From Micromonospora phaseoli (GTDB lineage Bacteria; Actinomycetota; Actinomycetes; Mycobacteriales; Micromonosporaceae): DNA of 64,000 bases. A program made the translations under genes and the position numbers. The notes below the pieces were generated by a model that was not told the origin of the DNA, ran no database searches, and saw only the letters and a program-made list of their open reading frames with translations. Shown here in pieces: positions 23,434 to 32,660 of this stretch; position 1 is the first letter of the stretch, and each line of letters starts with the position of its first letter. The stretch is taken from assembly GCF_900109115.1 (NCBI RefSeq), contig NZ_FNYV01000009.1, positions 186,001-250,000 of the forward strand. The letters are read 5' to 3'.

Positions 23434-24264
23434 ATGGCTCTAGACCGGACCACCACCGCACGCCGGACCAGCACCGCACACCGGACCAGCACCGCACGCC
23501 GGACCGGCATCGCGGTCGCCGCGACCGCCGCTCTCATCGTCCTCGTCGGGTGTGACAACCTCTCGTTCCGCCGGTTGGACTTCGACACCACCGAGTCCGC
23601 GCGGATCACCGCGATCCGGGTCCTGCCCGGCGCCGGAGATGTGCTGGTCCGGGCCGACGGCAGCGTGGACGGGGTACGCATCAAGCGGGTGGTGCGCTAC
23701 CAGGGCGCCGAGCCGGGTACGACGTACGAGATCAAGGACACCGAACTGGTGCTGGACACCTCGTGCGGCCAGCGGTGCAGCGTCTCCTTCGAGGTGACCG
23801 CCGGCGAGGGGGTCAGCCTGCGGGGCGAGACCGGCTCCGGAAACGTCGACCTGAGCCGTGTCAGCACGGTGGACCTCAAGGTCGGTTCCGGCGACGTGCG
23901 GGTGGCCGAGGCCACCGGGCCGGTCCGGGTGGAGACCGGCTCGGGCAACATCGAGGTGTACGACGTCTCCTCGCCCGTGGTGCTACGGGCGTCCTCCGGA
24001 GATGTGACGGGCACCCGGCTCGGTGGCGAGGTCGACGCGGAGGCCAAGTCCGGCAACGTCACCGTCGAACTGGACCGACCGGCCTCCGCGCGGGTGCACG
24101 CGTCGAGCGGCAATGTCGAGCTGACCGTGCCGACGGGTGCGTACCAGGTCCGGTCCAAGGCCGGTTCCGGCGACGTCGAACTCGACGTGGCGCACGACCC
24201 GTCCGCCGCGCTCGTCCTCGACGTACGCACCGGCAGCGGCAACATCACCGTCACCTCGCGCTGA
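23434..24264 (+). CDS. DUF4097-type beta-repeat lipoprotein
   Basis: 276 residues. The N-terminus contains three near-identical 6-residue units (ARRTST, AHRTST, ARRTGI), followed by a hydrophobic segment and a lipobox ending in VGC, so the protein is probably a lipid-anchored extracellular protein. The body is a repeated short beta motif centred on GSGxV/GSGNI (ETGSGNVDL, GSGDVRV, ETGSGNIEV, SSGNVEL), giving a right-handed beta-solenoid as in DUF4097 proteins. Function unknown; often linked to envelope stress in other bacteria. Its last 14 bases overlap the convergent acyltransferase. Confidence 0.85.
   Translation: MALDRTTTARRTSTAHRTSTARRTGIAVAATAALIVLVGCDNLSFRRLDFDTTESARITAIRVLPGAGDVLVRADGSVDGVRIKRVVRYQGAEPGTTYEIKDTELVLDTSCGQRCSVSFEVTAGEGVSLRGETGSGNVDLSRVSTVDLKVGSGDVRVAEATGPVRVETGSGNIEVYDVSSPVVLRASSGDVTGTRLGGEVDAEAKSGNVTVELDRPASARVHASSGNVELTVPTGAYQVRSKAGSGDVELDVAHDPSAALVLDVRTGSGNITVTSR
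23457..23510 (+). repeat. three 18-bp tandem repeats in the lipoprotein signal region
   Basis: Three in-frame 18-bp units (23457-23474, 23475-23492, 23493-23510) with few differences encode the basic n-region before the lipobox; a fourth degenerate unit precedes them. Copy number could vary between strains without frameshift. Confidence 0.75.
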
Positions 24265-25366
24265 TCGGGTCGCGCTGACCCGGTACCTCCTCCTCGCGGC
24301 GCTGCGGTCCCTCGGCGCTCGGCGGGCCGGCGGAACGGTCGGCGTCCACCGTCCGGCCGCTGGTGCGGCGCCCACCGGGAATCAACTCCGGCGGACGCCC
24401 CGCCGCCACGTCCTCGACCCAGCCGACCAGCGCGGTCACCAGGCCCACCAGCAGGAATACCAGGGCCACCCGGATGGCCAGTCCCAGCGGATCCTGATGC
24501 GACCAGCCGACCACGTCCACCAGCGGGGTGAGCAGCACCACGAACGCCATGTGCCACAGATAGACCGTCAGCGCCCGCCGGTTGAACACCGTGACGATCC
24601 GGCCGAACAGCGCGTTGCGGTCCACCCACTGCGCGCTCGCCGGGGCCCGACCAAGCGCCACCAGGATGAACGCGGCCGACCAGAGGGCGTTGCCGAGCGG
24701 GTTGTCGTTCAGGTCGTAGCCGCGCGGACCGGGATTCGCCAGGATCCAGGCCCCGCCGAGCGCGGCCAGGACGAGCACGGTCGGCACCAGGACCCGGTTG
24801 GTCATGCGACGTAGCATCCCGCTCTGGTGGGCGAAGCCGAGTAGCCAGGCACCGAAGTAGAGGCCGAACTCCCGCAGCACGACCGGCGCGTTCGGATAGA
24901 TGCCCATCTCGATCGCCAGCAGCAGGCAGTACGGGGCGAGCAGGGTCGGCACCGGGAAGCGCCGGAACAGCCAGATCGCGATCGGGGAGGCGAGCACGAA
25001 CCAGAGGTAGTCACGCAGGTACCAGATCGGGCTCAGCGCCAGCGCACCCCAGTAGTTCGCCGGCGGGTCGGCCACCGGGAAGAGCCAGAGCAGCACCCCA
25101 GGGGTCAGCGGCAACCCGGTGAGCAGCATCGCCGGCACGAAGATCGCGGCCACCACCCAGAGCGACGGCAGCAGCCGCCGCAGCCGCCGGCCGACCGCCG
25201 GTGGCCCGGATCGGAGCAGGGACGTCGCCATCAGCGACCCGGCGAGGGCGAACATCACCGACATCGCCGGGAAGAGCAACGTCAGTGAGGCCCAGCCGGT
25301 GACGTGGTAGACGACGACCCGCACGATGGCCAGGAGACGCAGCAGGTCCAGGTATCTGTTTCGCAT
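24251..25366 (-). CDS. acyltransferase family 3 membrane protein
   Basis: 371 residues, about ten membrane segments. It begins with the family motif RYLDLLRLLAIVRVVVYH, where the His (residue 21) is the likely catalytic base. A further block, FALAGSLMATSLLRSG, follows the pattern of O-acyltransferases (OafA/NodX type) that modify surface polysaccharides or lipids. The C-terminus is a polar tail (GGRRTSGRTVDADRSAGP). It overlaps the convergent DUF4097 gene by 14 bases. The acceptor is unknown. Confidence 0.87.
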   Translation of the reverse strand: MRNRYLDLLRLLAIVRVVVYHVTGWASLTLLFPAMSVMFALAGSLMATSLLRSGPPAVGRRLRRLLPSLWVVAAIFVPAMLLTGLPLTPGVLLWLFPVADPPANYWGALALSPIWYLRDYLWFVLASPIAIWLFRRFPVPTLLAPYCLLLAIEMGIYPNAPVVLREFGLYFGAWLLGFAHQSGMLRRMTNRVLVPTVLVLAALGGAWILANPGPRGYDLNDNPLGNALWSAAFILVALGRAPASAQWVDRNALFGRIVTVFNRRALTVYLWHMAFVVLLTPLVDVVGWSHQDPLGLAIRVALVFLLVGLVTALVGWVEDVAAGRPPELIPGGRRTSGRTVDADRSAGPPSAEGPQRREEEVPGQRDPISAR

Positions 25367-25470
25367 CAGCCTGCATCTGGGTCCGGGGGCATTGAGGCGT
25401 GCTGCCTCTACCCTCCGGGGTGCGCCACCGAAACGACCAGATACCTACCGCGATAGTGGAACTTCCCATA

Positions 25471-25494
25471 TGCCTGACCGGTACCGATCAGGCA
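25471..25494. promoter_or_regulatory. 24-bp near-perfect palindrome
   Basis: TGCCTGA (25471-25477) and TCAGGCA (25488-25494) flank CGGTACCG. It lies in the gap between the acyltransferase start and the era stop. It could be an operator or the era terminator. Confidence 0.4.
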
Positions 25495-25503
25495 TTCTGG
25501 GTG

Positions 25504-25519
25504 CTGATCGGCCGATCAG
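25504..25519. promoter_or_regulatory. 16-bp perfect palindrome
   Basis: CTGATCGGCCGATCAG, 10 bp from the previous palindrome. The shared CTGATCGG/CCGATCAG core suggests two related sites for one protein. Confidence 0.4.
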
Positions 25520-25559
25520 ACAGCAGTGGTCCGATTCGACCCATCCCTGTCGGGCGGGT

Positions 25560-26465
25560 TCAGAAGCCGAGCTTGCGCAACTGCTTCGGGTCCCGCTGCC
25601 AGTCCTGGGCGACCCGCACGTGCAGATCGAGGTAGACCCTGGTGCCCAGCAGCTCCTCGATCTGCCGCCGCGCCGCGGTGCCGACCGCCTTGAGGCGACT
25701 GCCCCGGTGCCCGATCACGATCCCCTTCTGACTGGACCGTTCCACGTACACGTCGGCGTAGATCTTGATGAGCTGCCCCTCGGGGATCATCTCCTCCACC
25801 ACCACGGCGATGGAGTGCGGCAGCTCGTCCCGGACACCCTCCAGCGCGGCCTCCCGGATCAACTCCGCGACCAGCACCTGCTCCGGATCGTCGGTGAGCA
25901 TATCGTCCGGATACAACTGGGGAGACTCGGGGAGATACCGCGTCATCACCTCGACCAGGGTGTCCACCTGGTGCCCGGAGACGGCGCTGACCGGAACCAC
26001 CTCCGCGAACTCGCCCAGCTCGCTGACCGCCACCAGTTGCTCGGCCAGCCGCTTCCGGTCGACCAGGTCGGTCTTCGTGACCACCGCCAGCACGGTCGCC
26101 TTAAGCTCGGCCAACTCCCCGGTGATGAACCGGTCGCCGCGGCCGATCGCCTCGTCGGCAGGGATGCAGAGGCCGATCACGTCGACCTCACTCCAGGTCT
26201 GCCGGACCAGGTCGTTGAGCCGCTCGCCGAGCAGCGTACGGGGACGGTGCAGACCTGGCGTGTCGACCAGCACCAGCTGCGAGTCCGGCCGGTGCAGCAC
26301 CGCCCGGATGATGTGCCGGGTGGTCTGCGGCTTGTTCGAGGTGATGGCGATCTTCTGCCCGACGATCGCGTTCGTCAAGGTGGACTTGCCGGCGTTGGGC
26401 CGGCCGACGAAACAGGCAAACCCGGCCCGGTACGGTCCCCCGTCGCGCTCGCTACGCTCACTCAT
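25560..26465 (-). CDS. era: GTPase Era
   Basis: 301 residues; binds GTP and 16S rRNA 3' end during 30S maturation. G1 GRPNAGKST (21-29), G3 VDTPGLHRP, G4 TKTD, then the C-terminal KH domain (IKIYADVYVERSSQKGIVIGHRGSRLKAVG). ATG 26465 is preceded by a 9-codon frame that ends on it (ATGA). The first residues (MSERSERD) derive from the same 26-bp unit that is duplicated upstream. Last gene of the phoH-ybeY-corC-era operon. Confidence 0.96.
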   Translation of the reverse strand: MSERSERDGGPYRAGFACFVGRPNAGKSTLTNAIVGQKIAITSNKPQTTRHIIRAVLHRPDSQLVLVDTPGLHRPRTLLGERLNDLVRQTWSEVDVIGLCIPADEAIGRGDRFITGELAELKATVLAVVTKTDLVDRKRLAEQLVAVSELGEFAEVVPVSAVSGHQVDTLVEVMTRYLPESPQLYPDDMLTDDPEQVLVAELIREAALEGVRDELPHSIAVVVEEMIPEGQLIKIYADVYVERSSQKGIVIGHRGSRLKAVGTAARRQIEELLGTRVYLDLHVRVAQDWQRDPKQLRKLGF

Positions 26466-26491
26466 GCCGTCACTCCGCTGCGCTCGCTCAT
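26462..26491 (-). other. 9-codon coupling micro-ORF and 26-bp tandem duplication before era
   Basis: ATG at 26491 overlaps the preceding gene's stop (ATGA); the frame MSERSGVTA ends in a TGA that overlaps the era ATG. The two ATGA junctions are 26 bp apart and sit in tandem 26-bp units that agree at 22 positions, so the micro-ORF looks like a by-product of duplicating the junction. Confidence 0.45.
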
Positions 26492-26865
26492 GCCGTCACC
26501 GAGCCGAGCACCGTGCCGTCCGGCGCGGCGACGTGCACCGGCGCGTCCGCGGCCAGGTCACGCACCGCGGCATAGCCGGCACCGTCCAGCGTGGATGCCT
26601 CGGTCACCACCACGGCGGCCTCCAACCGGGTCGCGCCGGCGGCAGCCGCCGAGGCCACGGCCAGCTGGAGCGCGGTGATCGTCAGCGAGGGCAGCGACAC
26701 GCTGGCCGCCGCGTAGGTGCGTCCGTCCTGGTCCCGGACCGCGGCACCCTCCACGGCCCCCACCCGACCCCGGGCACCCCGGGCGAGGATGACCAACTTG
26801 CCGTCCTCGGCGCTCAATTCGGAGCCGGTGGACCGGACGGCCGGTGCGGCGGGCGACTCAGGCAT
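26488..26865 (-). CDS. cytidine-deaminase-like fold protein lacking the active site
   Basis: 125 residues, small alpha/beta domain with Ala-rich helices (SLTITALQLAVASAAAAGATRLEAAVVVTEA). It occupies the position of mycobacterial Rv2365c between corC and era. Database entries may name this position cytidine deaminase, but I see no HAE or PCxxC zinc motifs, so that activity is unlikely. ATG 26865 overlaps the corC stop by 8 bases. Role unknown; the conserved location suggests something linked to ribosome maturation or envelope neighbours. Confidence 0.75.
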   Translation of the reverse strand: MPESPAAPAVRSTGSELSAEDGKLVILARGARGRVGAVEGAAVRDQDGRTYAAASVSLPSLTITALQLAVASAAAAGATRLEAAVVVTEASTLDGAGYAAVRDLAADAPVHVAAPDGTVLGSVTA

Positions 26866-28240
26866 CGGCGGGTTGCCTCTCCTCGGATCGGTCGGTATCA
26901 GAACGGGAGGCGGCCGGCGGACCGCCGGGGCCTTCCCGCGCGTCGGTCGGTTCCACCCGGCGTACCAGCACGGTGTCGATCCGGTTGCGGCGGCCGGTGG
27001 TGCCCTCGGCGACCAGCCGCAGCCCGGCCACCTCGACCTGCGCACCCGGGATCGGCACCCGCCCGAGGGACTGCGCGAGCAGGCCGCCCACGGTCTCCAC
27101 CTCGTCGTGCGGCAGCTCGGTGTCGAACAGCTCGCCGAGATCCTCGACCGGCAGCCGGGCGGTGACCCGGACCGCGCCGTCGGGCAACTGCTCGATCGGC
27201 GGGCGCTCGACGTCGTACTCGTCGGTGATCTCCCCGACGATCTCCTCGAGGATGTCCTCGATGGTGACCAGCCCGCCGGTGCCGCCATACTCGTCGACCA
27301 CGATGACCAGATGGTTGCGGGCGGCCTGCATCTCGGACAGCAGGTCGTCGACGGGCTTGGACTCCGGCACGAAGGTGGCCGGTCGCATCAACTCGGCCAC
27401 CGGGAGCTGGTGGTCCTCCGCCGCGCCGCCCTGGGTACGCCGGACCAGGTCCTTGAGGTAGAGCACGCCGAGCACGTCGTCGACGCTCTCGCCGATCACC
27501 GGGATCCGGGAGAACCCGGAGCGCAGGAAGAGGGCGAGCGCCTGGGTCAGGTTCTTGCCCGACTCGATCCACACCATCTCGGTACGCGGCACCATCACCT
27601 CGCGGGCGATGGTGTCGCCGAGGGCGAAGACCGATTGGATCATCTGCCGTTCCCCGTGCTCCACCACGCCCCGCTGCTCGGCGAGGTCGACCAGCTCACG
27701 CAGCTCGACCTGGGTGGCGAACGGCCCCTCCCGGAAACCACGGCCCGGGGTGACCGCGTTGCCGATCAGGATCAGCAGCGACGCGAGCGGGTTGAGCACC
27801 CGGCCCAACCAGCGGACCAGCGGCGCGGCGGCCCGCCCCACGGCGTACGCGTGCTGCCGGCCGAGGGTACGTGGACCGACGCCGACCACGACGAAGCTGA
27901 CCACGGTCATCGCCCCGGCGGTGACCAGTGCCGCCCGCCAACCCGCCCCGAAGGTGTCCACCGCGACCAGCGCCACCAGGGTGGTGGCGGTGAGCTCGGC
28001 GAGCAGTCGGAGCAGCAGCAGCAGGTTGAGGTGACGCACCACGTCACCGGCGACCGTCTGGAGGGTACGCGCACCGCGTGCGCCGTCGCGGGCCAGTTCG
28101 GCCGCCCGGGCCGGGGAGACCGCTGCCAGGGCGGCCTCGGTCATCGCGATCAGGCCGGCGAGGACCACCAGCCCGGCGGCGAAGACGAGTAGTTGCAGAT
28201 CGGGAAGGCCGGTGGCGGACACGGCCAGTGGAGTGTCCAT
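26858..28240 (-). CDS. CNNM/CorC-type hemolysin-family membrane protein
   Basis: 460 residues: an N-terminal DUF21/CNNM membrane domain (VFAAGLVVLAGLIAMTEAALAAVS and two or three more segments), a CBS-domain pair (REVMVPRTEMVWIE through VVDEYGGTGGLVTIEDILEEIVGEITDEYD) and a C-terminal CorC_HlyC domain. Homologs export or balance magnesium/cobalt. ATG 28240 overlaps the ybeY stop (TGATG); a GTG at 28243 is an alternative. Confidence 0.92.
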   Translation of the reverse strand: MDTPLAVSATGLPDLQLLVFAAGLVVLAGLIAMTEAALAAVSPARAAELARDGARGARTLQTVAGDVVRHLNLLLLLRLLAELTATTLVALVAVDTFGAGWRAALVTAGAMTVVSFVVVGVGPRTLGRQHAYAVGRAAAPLVRWLGRVLNPLASLLILIGNAVTPGRGFREGPFATQVELRELVDLAEQRGVVEHGERQMIQSVFALGDTIAREVMVPRTEMVWIESGKNLTQALALFLRSGFSRIPVIGESVDDVLGVLYLKDLVRRTQGGAAEDHQLPVAELMRPATFVPESKPVDDLLSEMQAARNHLVIVVDEYGGTGGLVTIEDILEEIVGEITDEYDVERPPIEQLPDGAVRVTARLPVEDLGELFDTELPHDEVETVGGLLAQSLGRVPIPGAQVEVAGLRLVAEGTTGRRNRIDTVLVRRVEPTDAREGPGGPPAASRSDTDRSEERQPADA

Positions 28241-28713
28241 CACCGGGAGCGGGTCGACCGCCAGCTGGCCAGCAGCCGGGCCTGTAGCCCGAACATCTCC
28301 CGCTCCTCCTCCGGCTCCGCGTGGTCGTAGCCGAGCAGATGCAGGACGCCGTGCACGGTGAGCAGGTGCAGCTCGTCGGCGGAGCTGTGCCCGGCGGCCG
28401 CGGCCTGCTTCGCCGCCACCTCCGGGCAGAGCACGATGTCGCCGAGCAGTGCCGGCTCGCCGCCGGCGGCGGCGTTCTCACCGGGCCCGTGGTCGACGCT
28501 GCCCTCGTCCATGGGGAACGCGAGCACGTCGGTCGGGCCGTCGCCGCCCATCCAGCGGTGGTTTAGCTCGGTCATGTAGTCGACGTCGACCAGCAGCACG
28601 GAGAGCTCGGCGAGGGGGTTTACCCCCATCTCGTCGAGCGCGTGCCGGGCGACGGCGAGCACGGCGTCGGTGTCGACGTCGACACCGGACTCGTTGGCGA
28701 TCTCGATGGACAA
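28240..28713 (-). CDS. ybeY: rRNA maturation endonuclease YbeY
   Basis: 157 residues. Single-strand-specific metal-dependent RNase of 16S rRNA 3' processing and quality control. The zinc motif is intact: HGVLHLLGYDH with H121, H125 and H131. The start is an uncommon TTG at 28713, supported by GAGGGAAG 4-11 nt upstream and by the fold beginning IEIANESG; upstream ATG would overlap phoH heavily. It is 14 bp from the phoH stop, in the phoH-ybeY-corC-era operon. Confidence 0.92.
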   Translation of the reverse strand: MSIEIANESGVDVDTDAVLAVARHALDEMGVNPLAELSVLLVDVDYMTELNHRWMGGDGPTDVLAFPMDEGSVDHGPGENAAAGGEPALLGDIVLCPEVAAKQAAAAGHSSADELHLLTVHGVLHLLGYDHAEPEEEREMFGLQARLLASWRSTRSR

Positions 28714-28727
28714 CTGTCTTCCCTCGG

Positions 28728-29786
<1,059 letters not shown>

Positions 29787-29971
29787 AGGTCGGGCCGAGG
29801 GGCCCTGCGCCACCTGCTCTCGATCTCGGTGCCGGGCCTGGTGCCGCGGCGGGCGGACGTTACCTGCCATCGTATCGGGTCAACGGCGCGGGCACGCTGC
29901 CCATTTCCGCCGGTACGGCGGCCTCGCACCACGGGACAAAACCGGCGGGCACGGCAGGAGGTGCCGGCAGG

Positions 29972-31417
29972 TCAGGCACGGAAGTCGTAGCGGTCGAAGG
30001 ACTCCTGGTGCCGGGTGAACCGATAGGTCGCCCAGTGCATCCGGACCACCACGCCGTCGGAGTCCCGGGTCAGCCGGAGAAGTTCACCGACCTCCCGCCC
30101 GGAGACGGTGCGGTACACGTCCGGCCGATCCGCCACCGGCGCGAAGACCGCCGGCGGTCTGCCCGCCGGGTCACCGGCGCCACGCGCGCGCAGGGTCCCG
30201 TCGTGCCAGGAGAAGACGTACTCGAAGCCCTCGCCCCACCACCGGCCGAGCAACCCGCGTACGTTCTCCGGTGCCGGTTCGCCGGGCAGCCAGGGGTCGA
30301 TGTCGGCCGGGTCGTGCTCGACCGCCGCCGCGAGCAGCCGGTGCGGCAGCTCCAGCAGCTGCGCCGCGGTCCCCGAGGAGCCCAACACGGCCGCGCCCAG
30401 CGCGGCGGGGGTGCCCTCGCCGCCCCGCCGTCCGTACACCCCGGCGAGGAAACCGGGCATCGCGCCGTCGTGCCCGACGTGCACCACCCGCTCCCCCTGC
30501 GGTACCAGGATCAGGCCGAGCCCGAAGCCGCCGCTCCACACGGACTCGTCGGTGACCGTCACCGGCCAGCGCATCTCCTCCAGCGTGGTCGGTGCGAGCA
30601 CCCGGCCCGTCGCGTCCAGCGCCGCCGGGTCGGCGAGGAAGGCGGCCCAGCGGGCCATGTCGGGCGCCGTGCTCCACAGCTGCGCGGCGGGACCGACCGC
30701 GCCGAAGTCGGTGGGCGGCTCCGGGTGCGCCTCGTCGGAGTAGGCGTCGACCAGGAACCCGGTCGCGGCCCGTGGGCCCGGGGTGACCGTGGTGGCCATC
30801 AGCCCGAGCGGGGTCAGCACCTTCTCGGTCAGCACCTGCGCCCACGTGCCGCCGCGTACCTGCTCCACCAGCCGGCCGAGCAGCGCCATGCCCAGATTCG
30901 AGTAGTGGTAGCGGCGGCCAGACGGCAGCACCCGCTCGGCCCGGGCCAGCTCGGCGATCAACTGCTCGGCATCCGGCGCGCGCAGCGTGTCCCAGACGTC
31001 ACCGTACGGCTCCCGTTGCAGGCCGGCGGTGTGCGACAGCAGCCGGCGGACGGTCAGCTCGCCGTGCGCCGGCAGGTCGAGGTGCCGGTCCAACGGGTCG
31101 TCGAGGTCGAGCAGCCCGTCGTCCCGGCACTGCATGGTCAGCACGGCGGTAAACGTCTTGGTCACCGAACCGATCCGGAACCGGGTCTGCTCGTCCAGCG
31201 CCGTGTCGTTGCCGGTTCCGCCGACCGTGCAGGTCCACAGTGGCCGGTCGGCCCGGAACACCGCCGCCGCGAGGGCCGGCACCCGGGCCTGCACCTGCAT
31301 CTGCCGGGTCATCCGCGCCAGCTGACCGGCAGCCGCACTGGTCCCGGCGGCCTCAGTCGTGCCGGCAGCAGCCGCAGTGGTCCCGGCAGCCGCGGTACGG
31401 CCGGCGGCTGCGGTCAC
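29972..31417 (-). CDS. serine beta-lactamase/D-aminopeptidase-like hydrolase
   Basis: 481 residues. Penicillin-binding-protein/class C beta-lactamase fold: SVTK with the catalytic serine (about residue 88), YSN (about 173), and the third triad element near HVGHDG. The N-terminal ~35 residues are an Ala/Thr/Gly low-complexity run (AAAGTTAAAAGTTEAAG) without a clear signal peptide. Family members are esterases, peptidases or lactamases; resistance should not be assumed. A C-terminal ~100-residue beta domain resembles those of actinobacterial homologs. The stop of the HIT gene overlaps its GTG start. Confidence 0.85.
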   Translation of the reverse strand: MTAAAGRTAAAGTTAAAAGTTEAAGTSAAAGQLARMTRQMQVQARVPALAAAVFRADRPLWTCTVGGTGNDTALDEQTRFRIGSVTKTFTAVLTMQCRDDGLLDLDDPLDRHLDLPAHGELTVRRLLSHTAGLQREPYGDVWDTLRAPDAEQLIAELARAERVLPSGRRYHYSNLGMALLGRLVEQVRGGTWAQVLTEKVLTPLGLMATTVTPGPRAATGFLVDAYSDEAHPEPPTDFGAVGPAAQLWSTAPDMARWAAFLADPAALDATGRVLAPTTLEEMRWPVTVTDESVWSGGFGLGLILVPQGERVVHVGHDGAMPGFLAGVYGRRGGEGTPAALGAAVLGSSGTAAQLLELPHRLLAAAVEHDPADIDPWLPGEPAPENVRGLLGRWWGEGFEYVFSWHDGTLRARGAGDPAGRPPAVFAPVADRPDVYRTVSGREVGELLRLTRDSDGVVVRMHWATYRFTRHQESFDRYDFRA

Positions 31418-31773
31418 GCGATGCTCCGCGCCAGCATCGGTCCGAGCGGTGCGCCACCCAGCACGTGCGCGTGCGCGTGGAACACCTCCTGCCCGCCGTA
31501 CGCCCCGGTGTTGAACATCAGCCGGAATCCGTCGCCGAGCAGGCCCTCGTCCTCGGCCACCGCGGCGGCCGTGGCCAGCACCTCGCCGGCCAGCGCCGGA
31601 TCGCCCTGGGCCAGGGTGGCCACGTCGGCGTAGTGCTCCTTCGGGATGACCAGCACGTGCACCGGCGCCTTCGGGTCGATGTCACGGAAGGCGAGCGTGG
31701 CGGGGGTCTCGCGGACCACGGTGGCCGGAATCTCCCCGGCGACGATGCGGCAGAACAGGCAGTCACTTCCCAT
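31414..31773 (-). CDS. HIT-family nucleotide hydrolase
   Basis: 119 residues. Histidine triad H99-A-H101-A-H103 in FHAHAHVLGG, N-terminal CLFCRIVAGEIPA. It is a Hint-type purine nucleoside phosphoramidase. ATG 31773 follows TACACT by 6 nt, indicating a leaderless message. GTGA-type overlap with the downstream hydrolase. Confidence 0.93.
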   Translation of the reverse strand: MGSDCLFCRIVAGEIPATVVRETPATLAFRDIDPKAPVHVLVIPKEHYADVATLAQGDPALAGEVLATAAAVAEDEGLLGDGFRLMFNTGAYGGQEVFHAHAHVLGGAPLGPMLARSIA

Positions 31774-31779
31774 CCGAGC

Positions 31780-31785
31780 AGTGTA
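31780..31785 (-). promoter_or_regulatory. -10 element, leaderless promoter of the HIT gene
   Basis: TACACT on the minus strand, then 6 nt and ATG 31773. The hexamer overlaps the first AAGGAAGGG palindrome. Confidence 0.55.
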
Positions 31786-31834
31786 AGGAAGGGCCCCTTC
31801 TTAACGTCTCCGGTATAGGAAGGGTCCCTTCTTA
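31784..31834. repeat. two tandem GGAAGGG-CCCTTC palindromes
   Basis: Two AAGGAAGGG/CCCTTCTTA palindromes (31784-31803 and 31816-31834), about 31 bp apart, lie between divergent HIT and SDR genes. They resemble a dispersed intergenic repeat of Micromonosporaceae. They may act as terminators of stray transcription or bind a protein. Confidence 0.6.
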
Positions 31835-31866
31835 GCAGCGGCGCCGGGTGCGGCAGGATGGCGCGC

Positions 31867-32628
31867 ATGACGGGACGGGCGGTACTGGTGACCGGCGGTT
31901 CGCGCGGTATCGGGCGGGCGGTGGTCCGGGCCTTCGCGGCCGGCGGCGACCGGCTGGCCATCCACCACCGCGACTCGACCGAGCTGGCCGAACAGCTCCG
32001 GGCGGAGCTGCCGGGCGAGGGCCACGTGGTGGTCCGCGCAGACCTGGCCGACCCCGACGCCGTACGGACGATGGTGGACTGGGCCGCGGACCGGCTCGGC
32101 GGACTCGACGTGCTGGTCAACAACGCCGGTGTGTTCGGGCCGGCCGACCCGCCGCACCCGGTCTTCGGCAGCAGCTACGAGCAGTGGCGCCAGCGCTGGC
32201 GCGAGGTCCTGGACACGAACCTGTTCGGGGCGGCCAACGCCGCCTGGTGCGCCGCCCAGCACATGCGGGCGCGAGGTGGCCGGATCGTCAACGTCTCGTC
32301 GCGGGGCGCGTTCCGCGGGGAGCCCGCCAATCCGGCGTACGGCGCCAGCAAGGCCGGTCTCAACGCGATGGCCCAGTCGTTGGCGGTGGCGCTGGCGCCG
32401 TACGGCATCGCGGTGGCCACCGTCGCGCCCGGCTTCGTGGCGACGGACATGACCAACGAGCACCTCAAGTCACCGCGCGGCGCGGCGATCCGGGCGCAGA
32501 GCCCGTTCGACCGGGTGGCCCGGCCCGAGGAGATCGCGGCGGCCGTGCACTGGCTCGCCAGCACCGAGGCGGAGTGGGCCTCCGGCACCATCATCGACCT
32601 GAACGGCGCGTCCTACCTGCGCACCTGA
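31867..32628 (+). CDS. SDR-family oxidoreductase (FabG-like)
   Basis: 253 residues. Rossmann motif TGGSRGIGRAV (near 8-18), NNAG, catalytic Ser/Tyr/Lys as SSRGAFRGEPANPAYGASKAG. ATG 31867 is preceded 7 nt upstream by CAGGAT, a weak -10-like hexamer, which supports it over ATG 31858. Substrate unknown; family includes 3-oxoacyl-ACP reductases and many secondary alcohol dehydrogenases. Confidence 0.9.
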   Translation: MTGRAVLVTGGSRGIGRAVVRAFAAGGDRLAIHHRDSTELAEQLRAELPGEGHVVVRADLADPDAVRTMVDWAADRLGGLDVLVNNAGVFGPADPPHPVFGSSYEQWRQRWREVLDTNLFGAANAAWCAAQHMRARGGRIVNVSSRGAFRGEPANPAYGASKAGLNAMAQSLAVALAPYGIAVATVAPGFVATDMTNEHLKSPRGAAIRAQSPFDRVARPEEIAAAVHWLASTEAEWASGTIIDLNGASYLRT

Positions 32629-32660
32629 CGACCGCCGGACTTCGGGTCACGGTGGGTACG

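Noticed and set aside
31858..31866. SDR start at ATG 31858
   Set aside because: The CAGGAT hexamer is too close to it but fits ATG 31867 at 7 nt.
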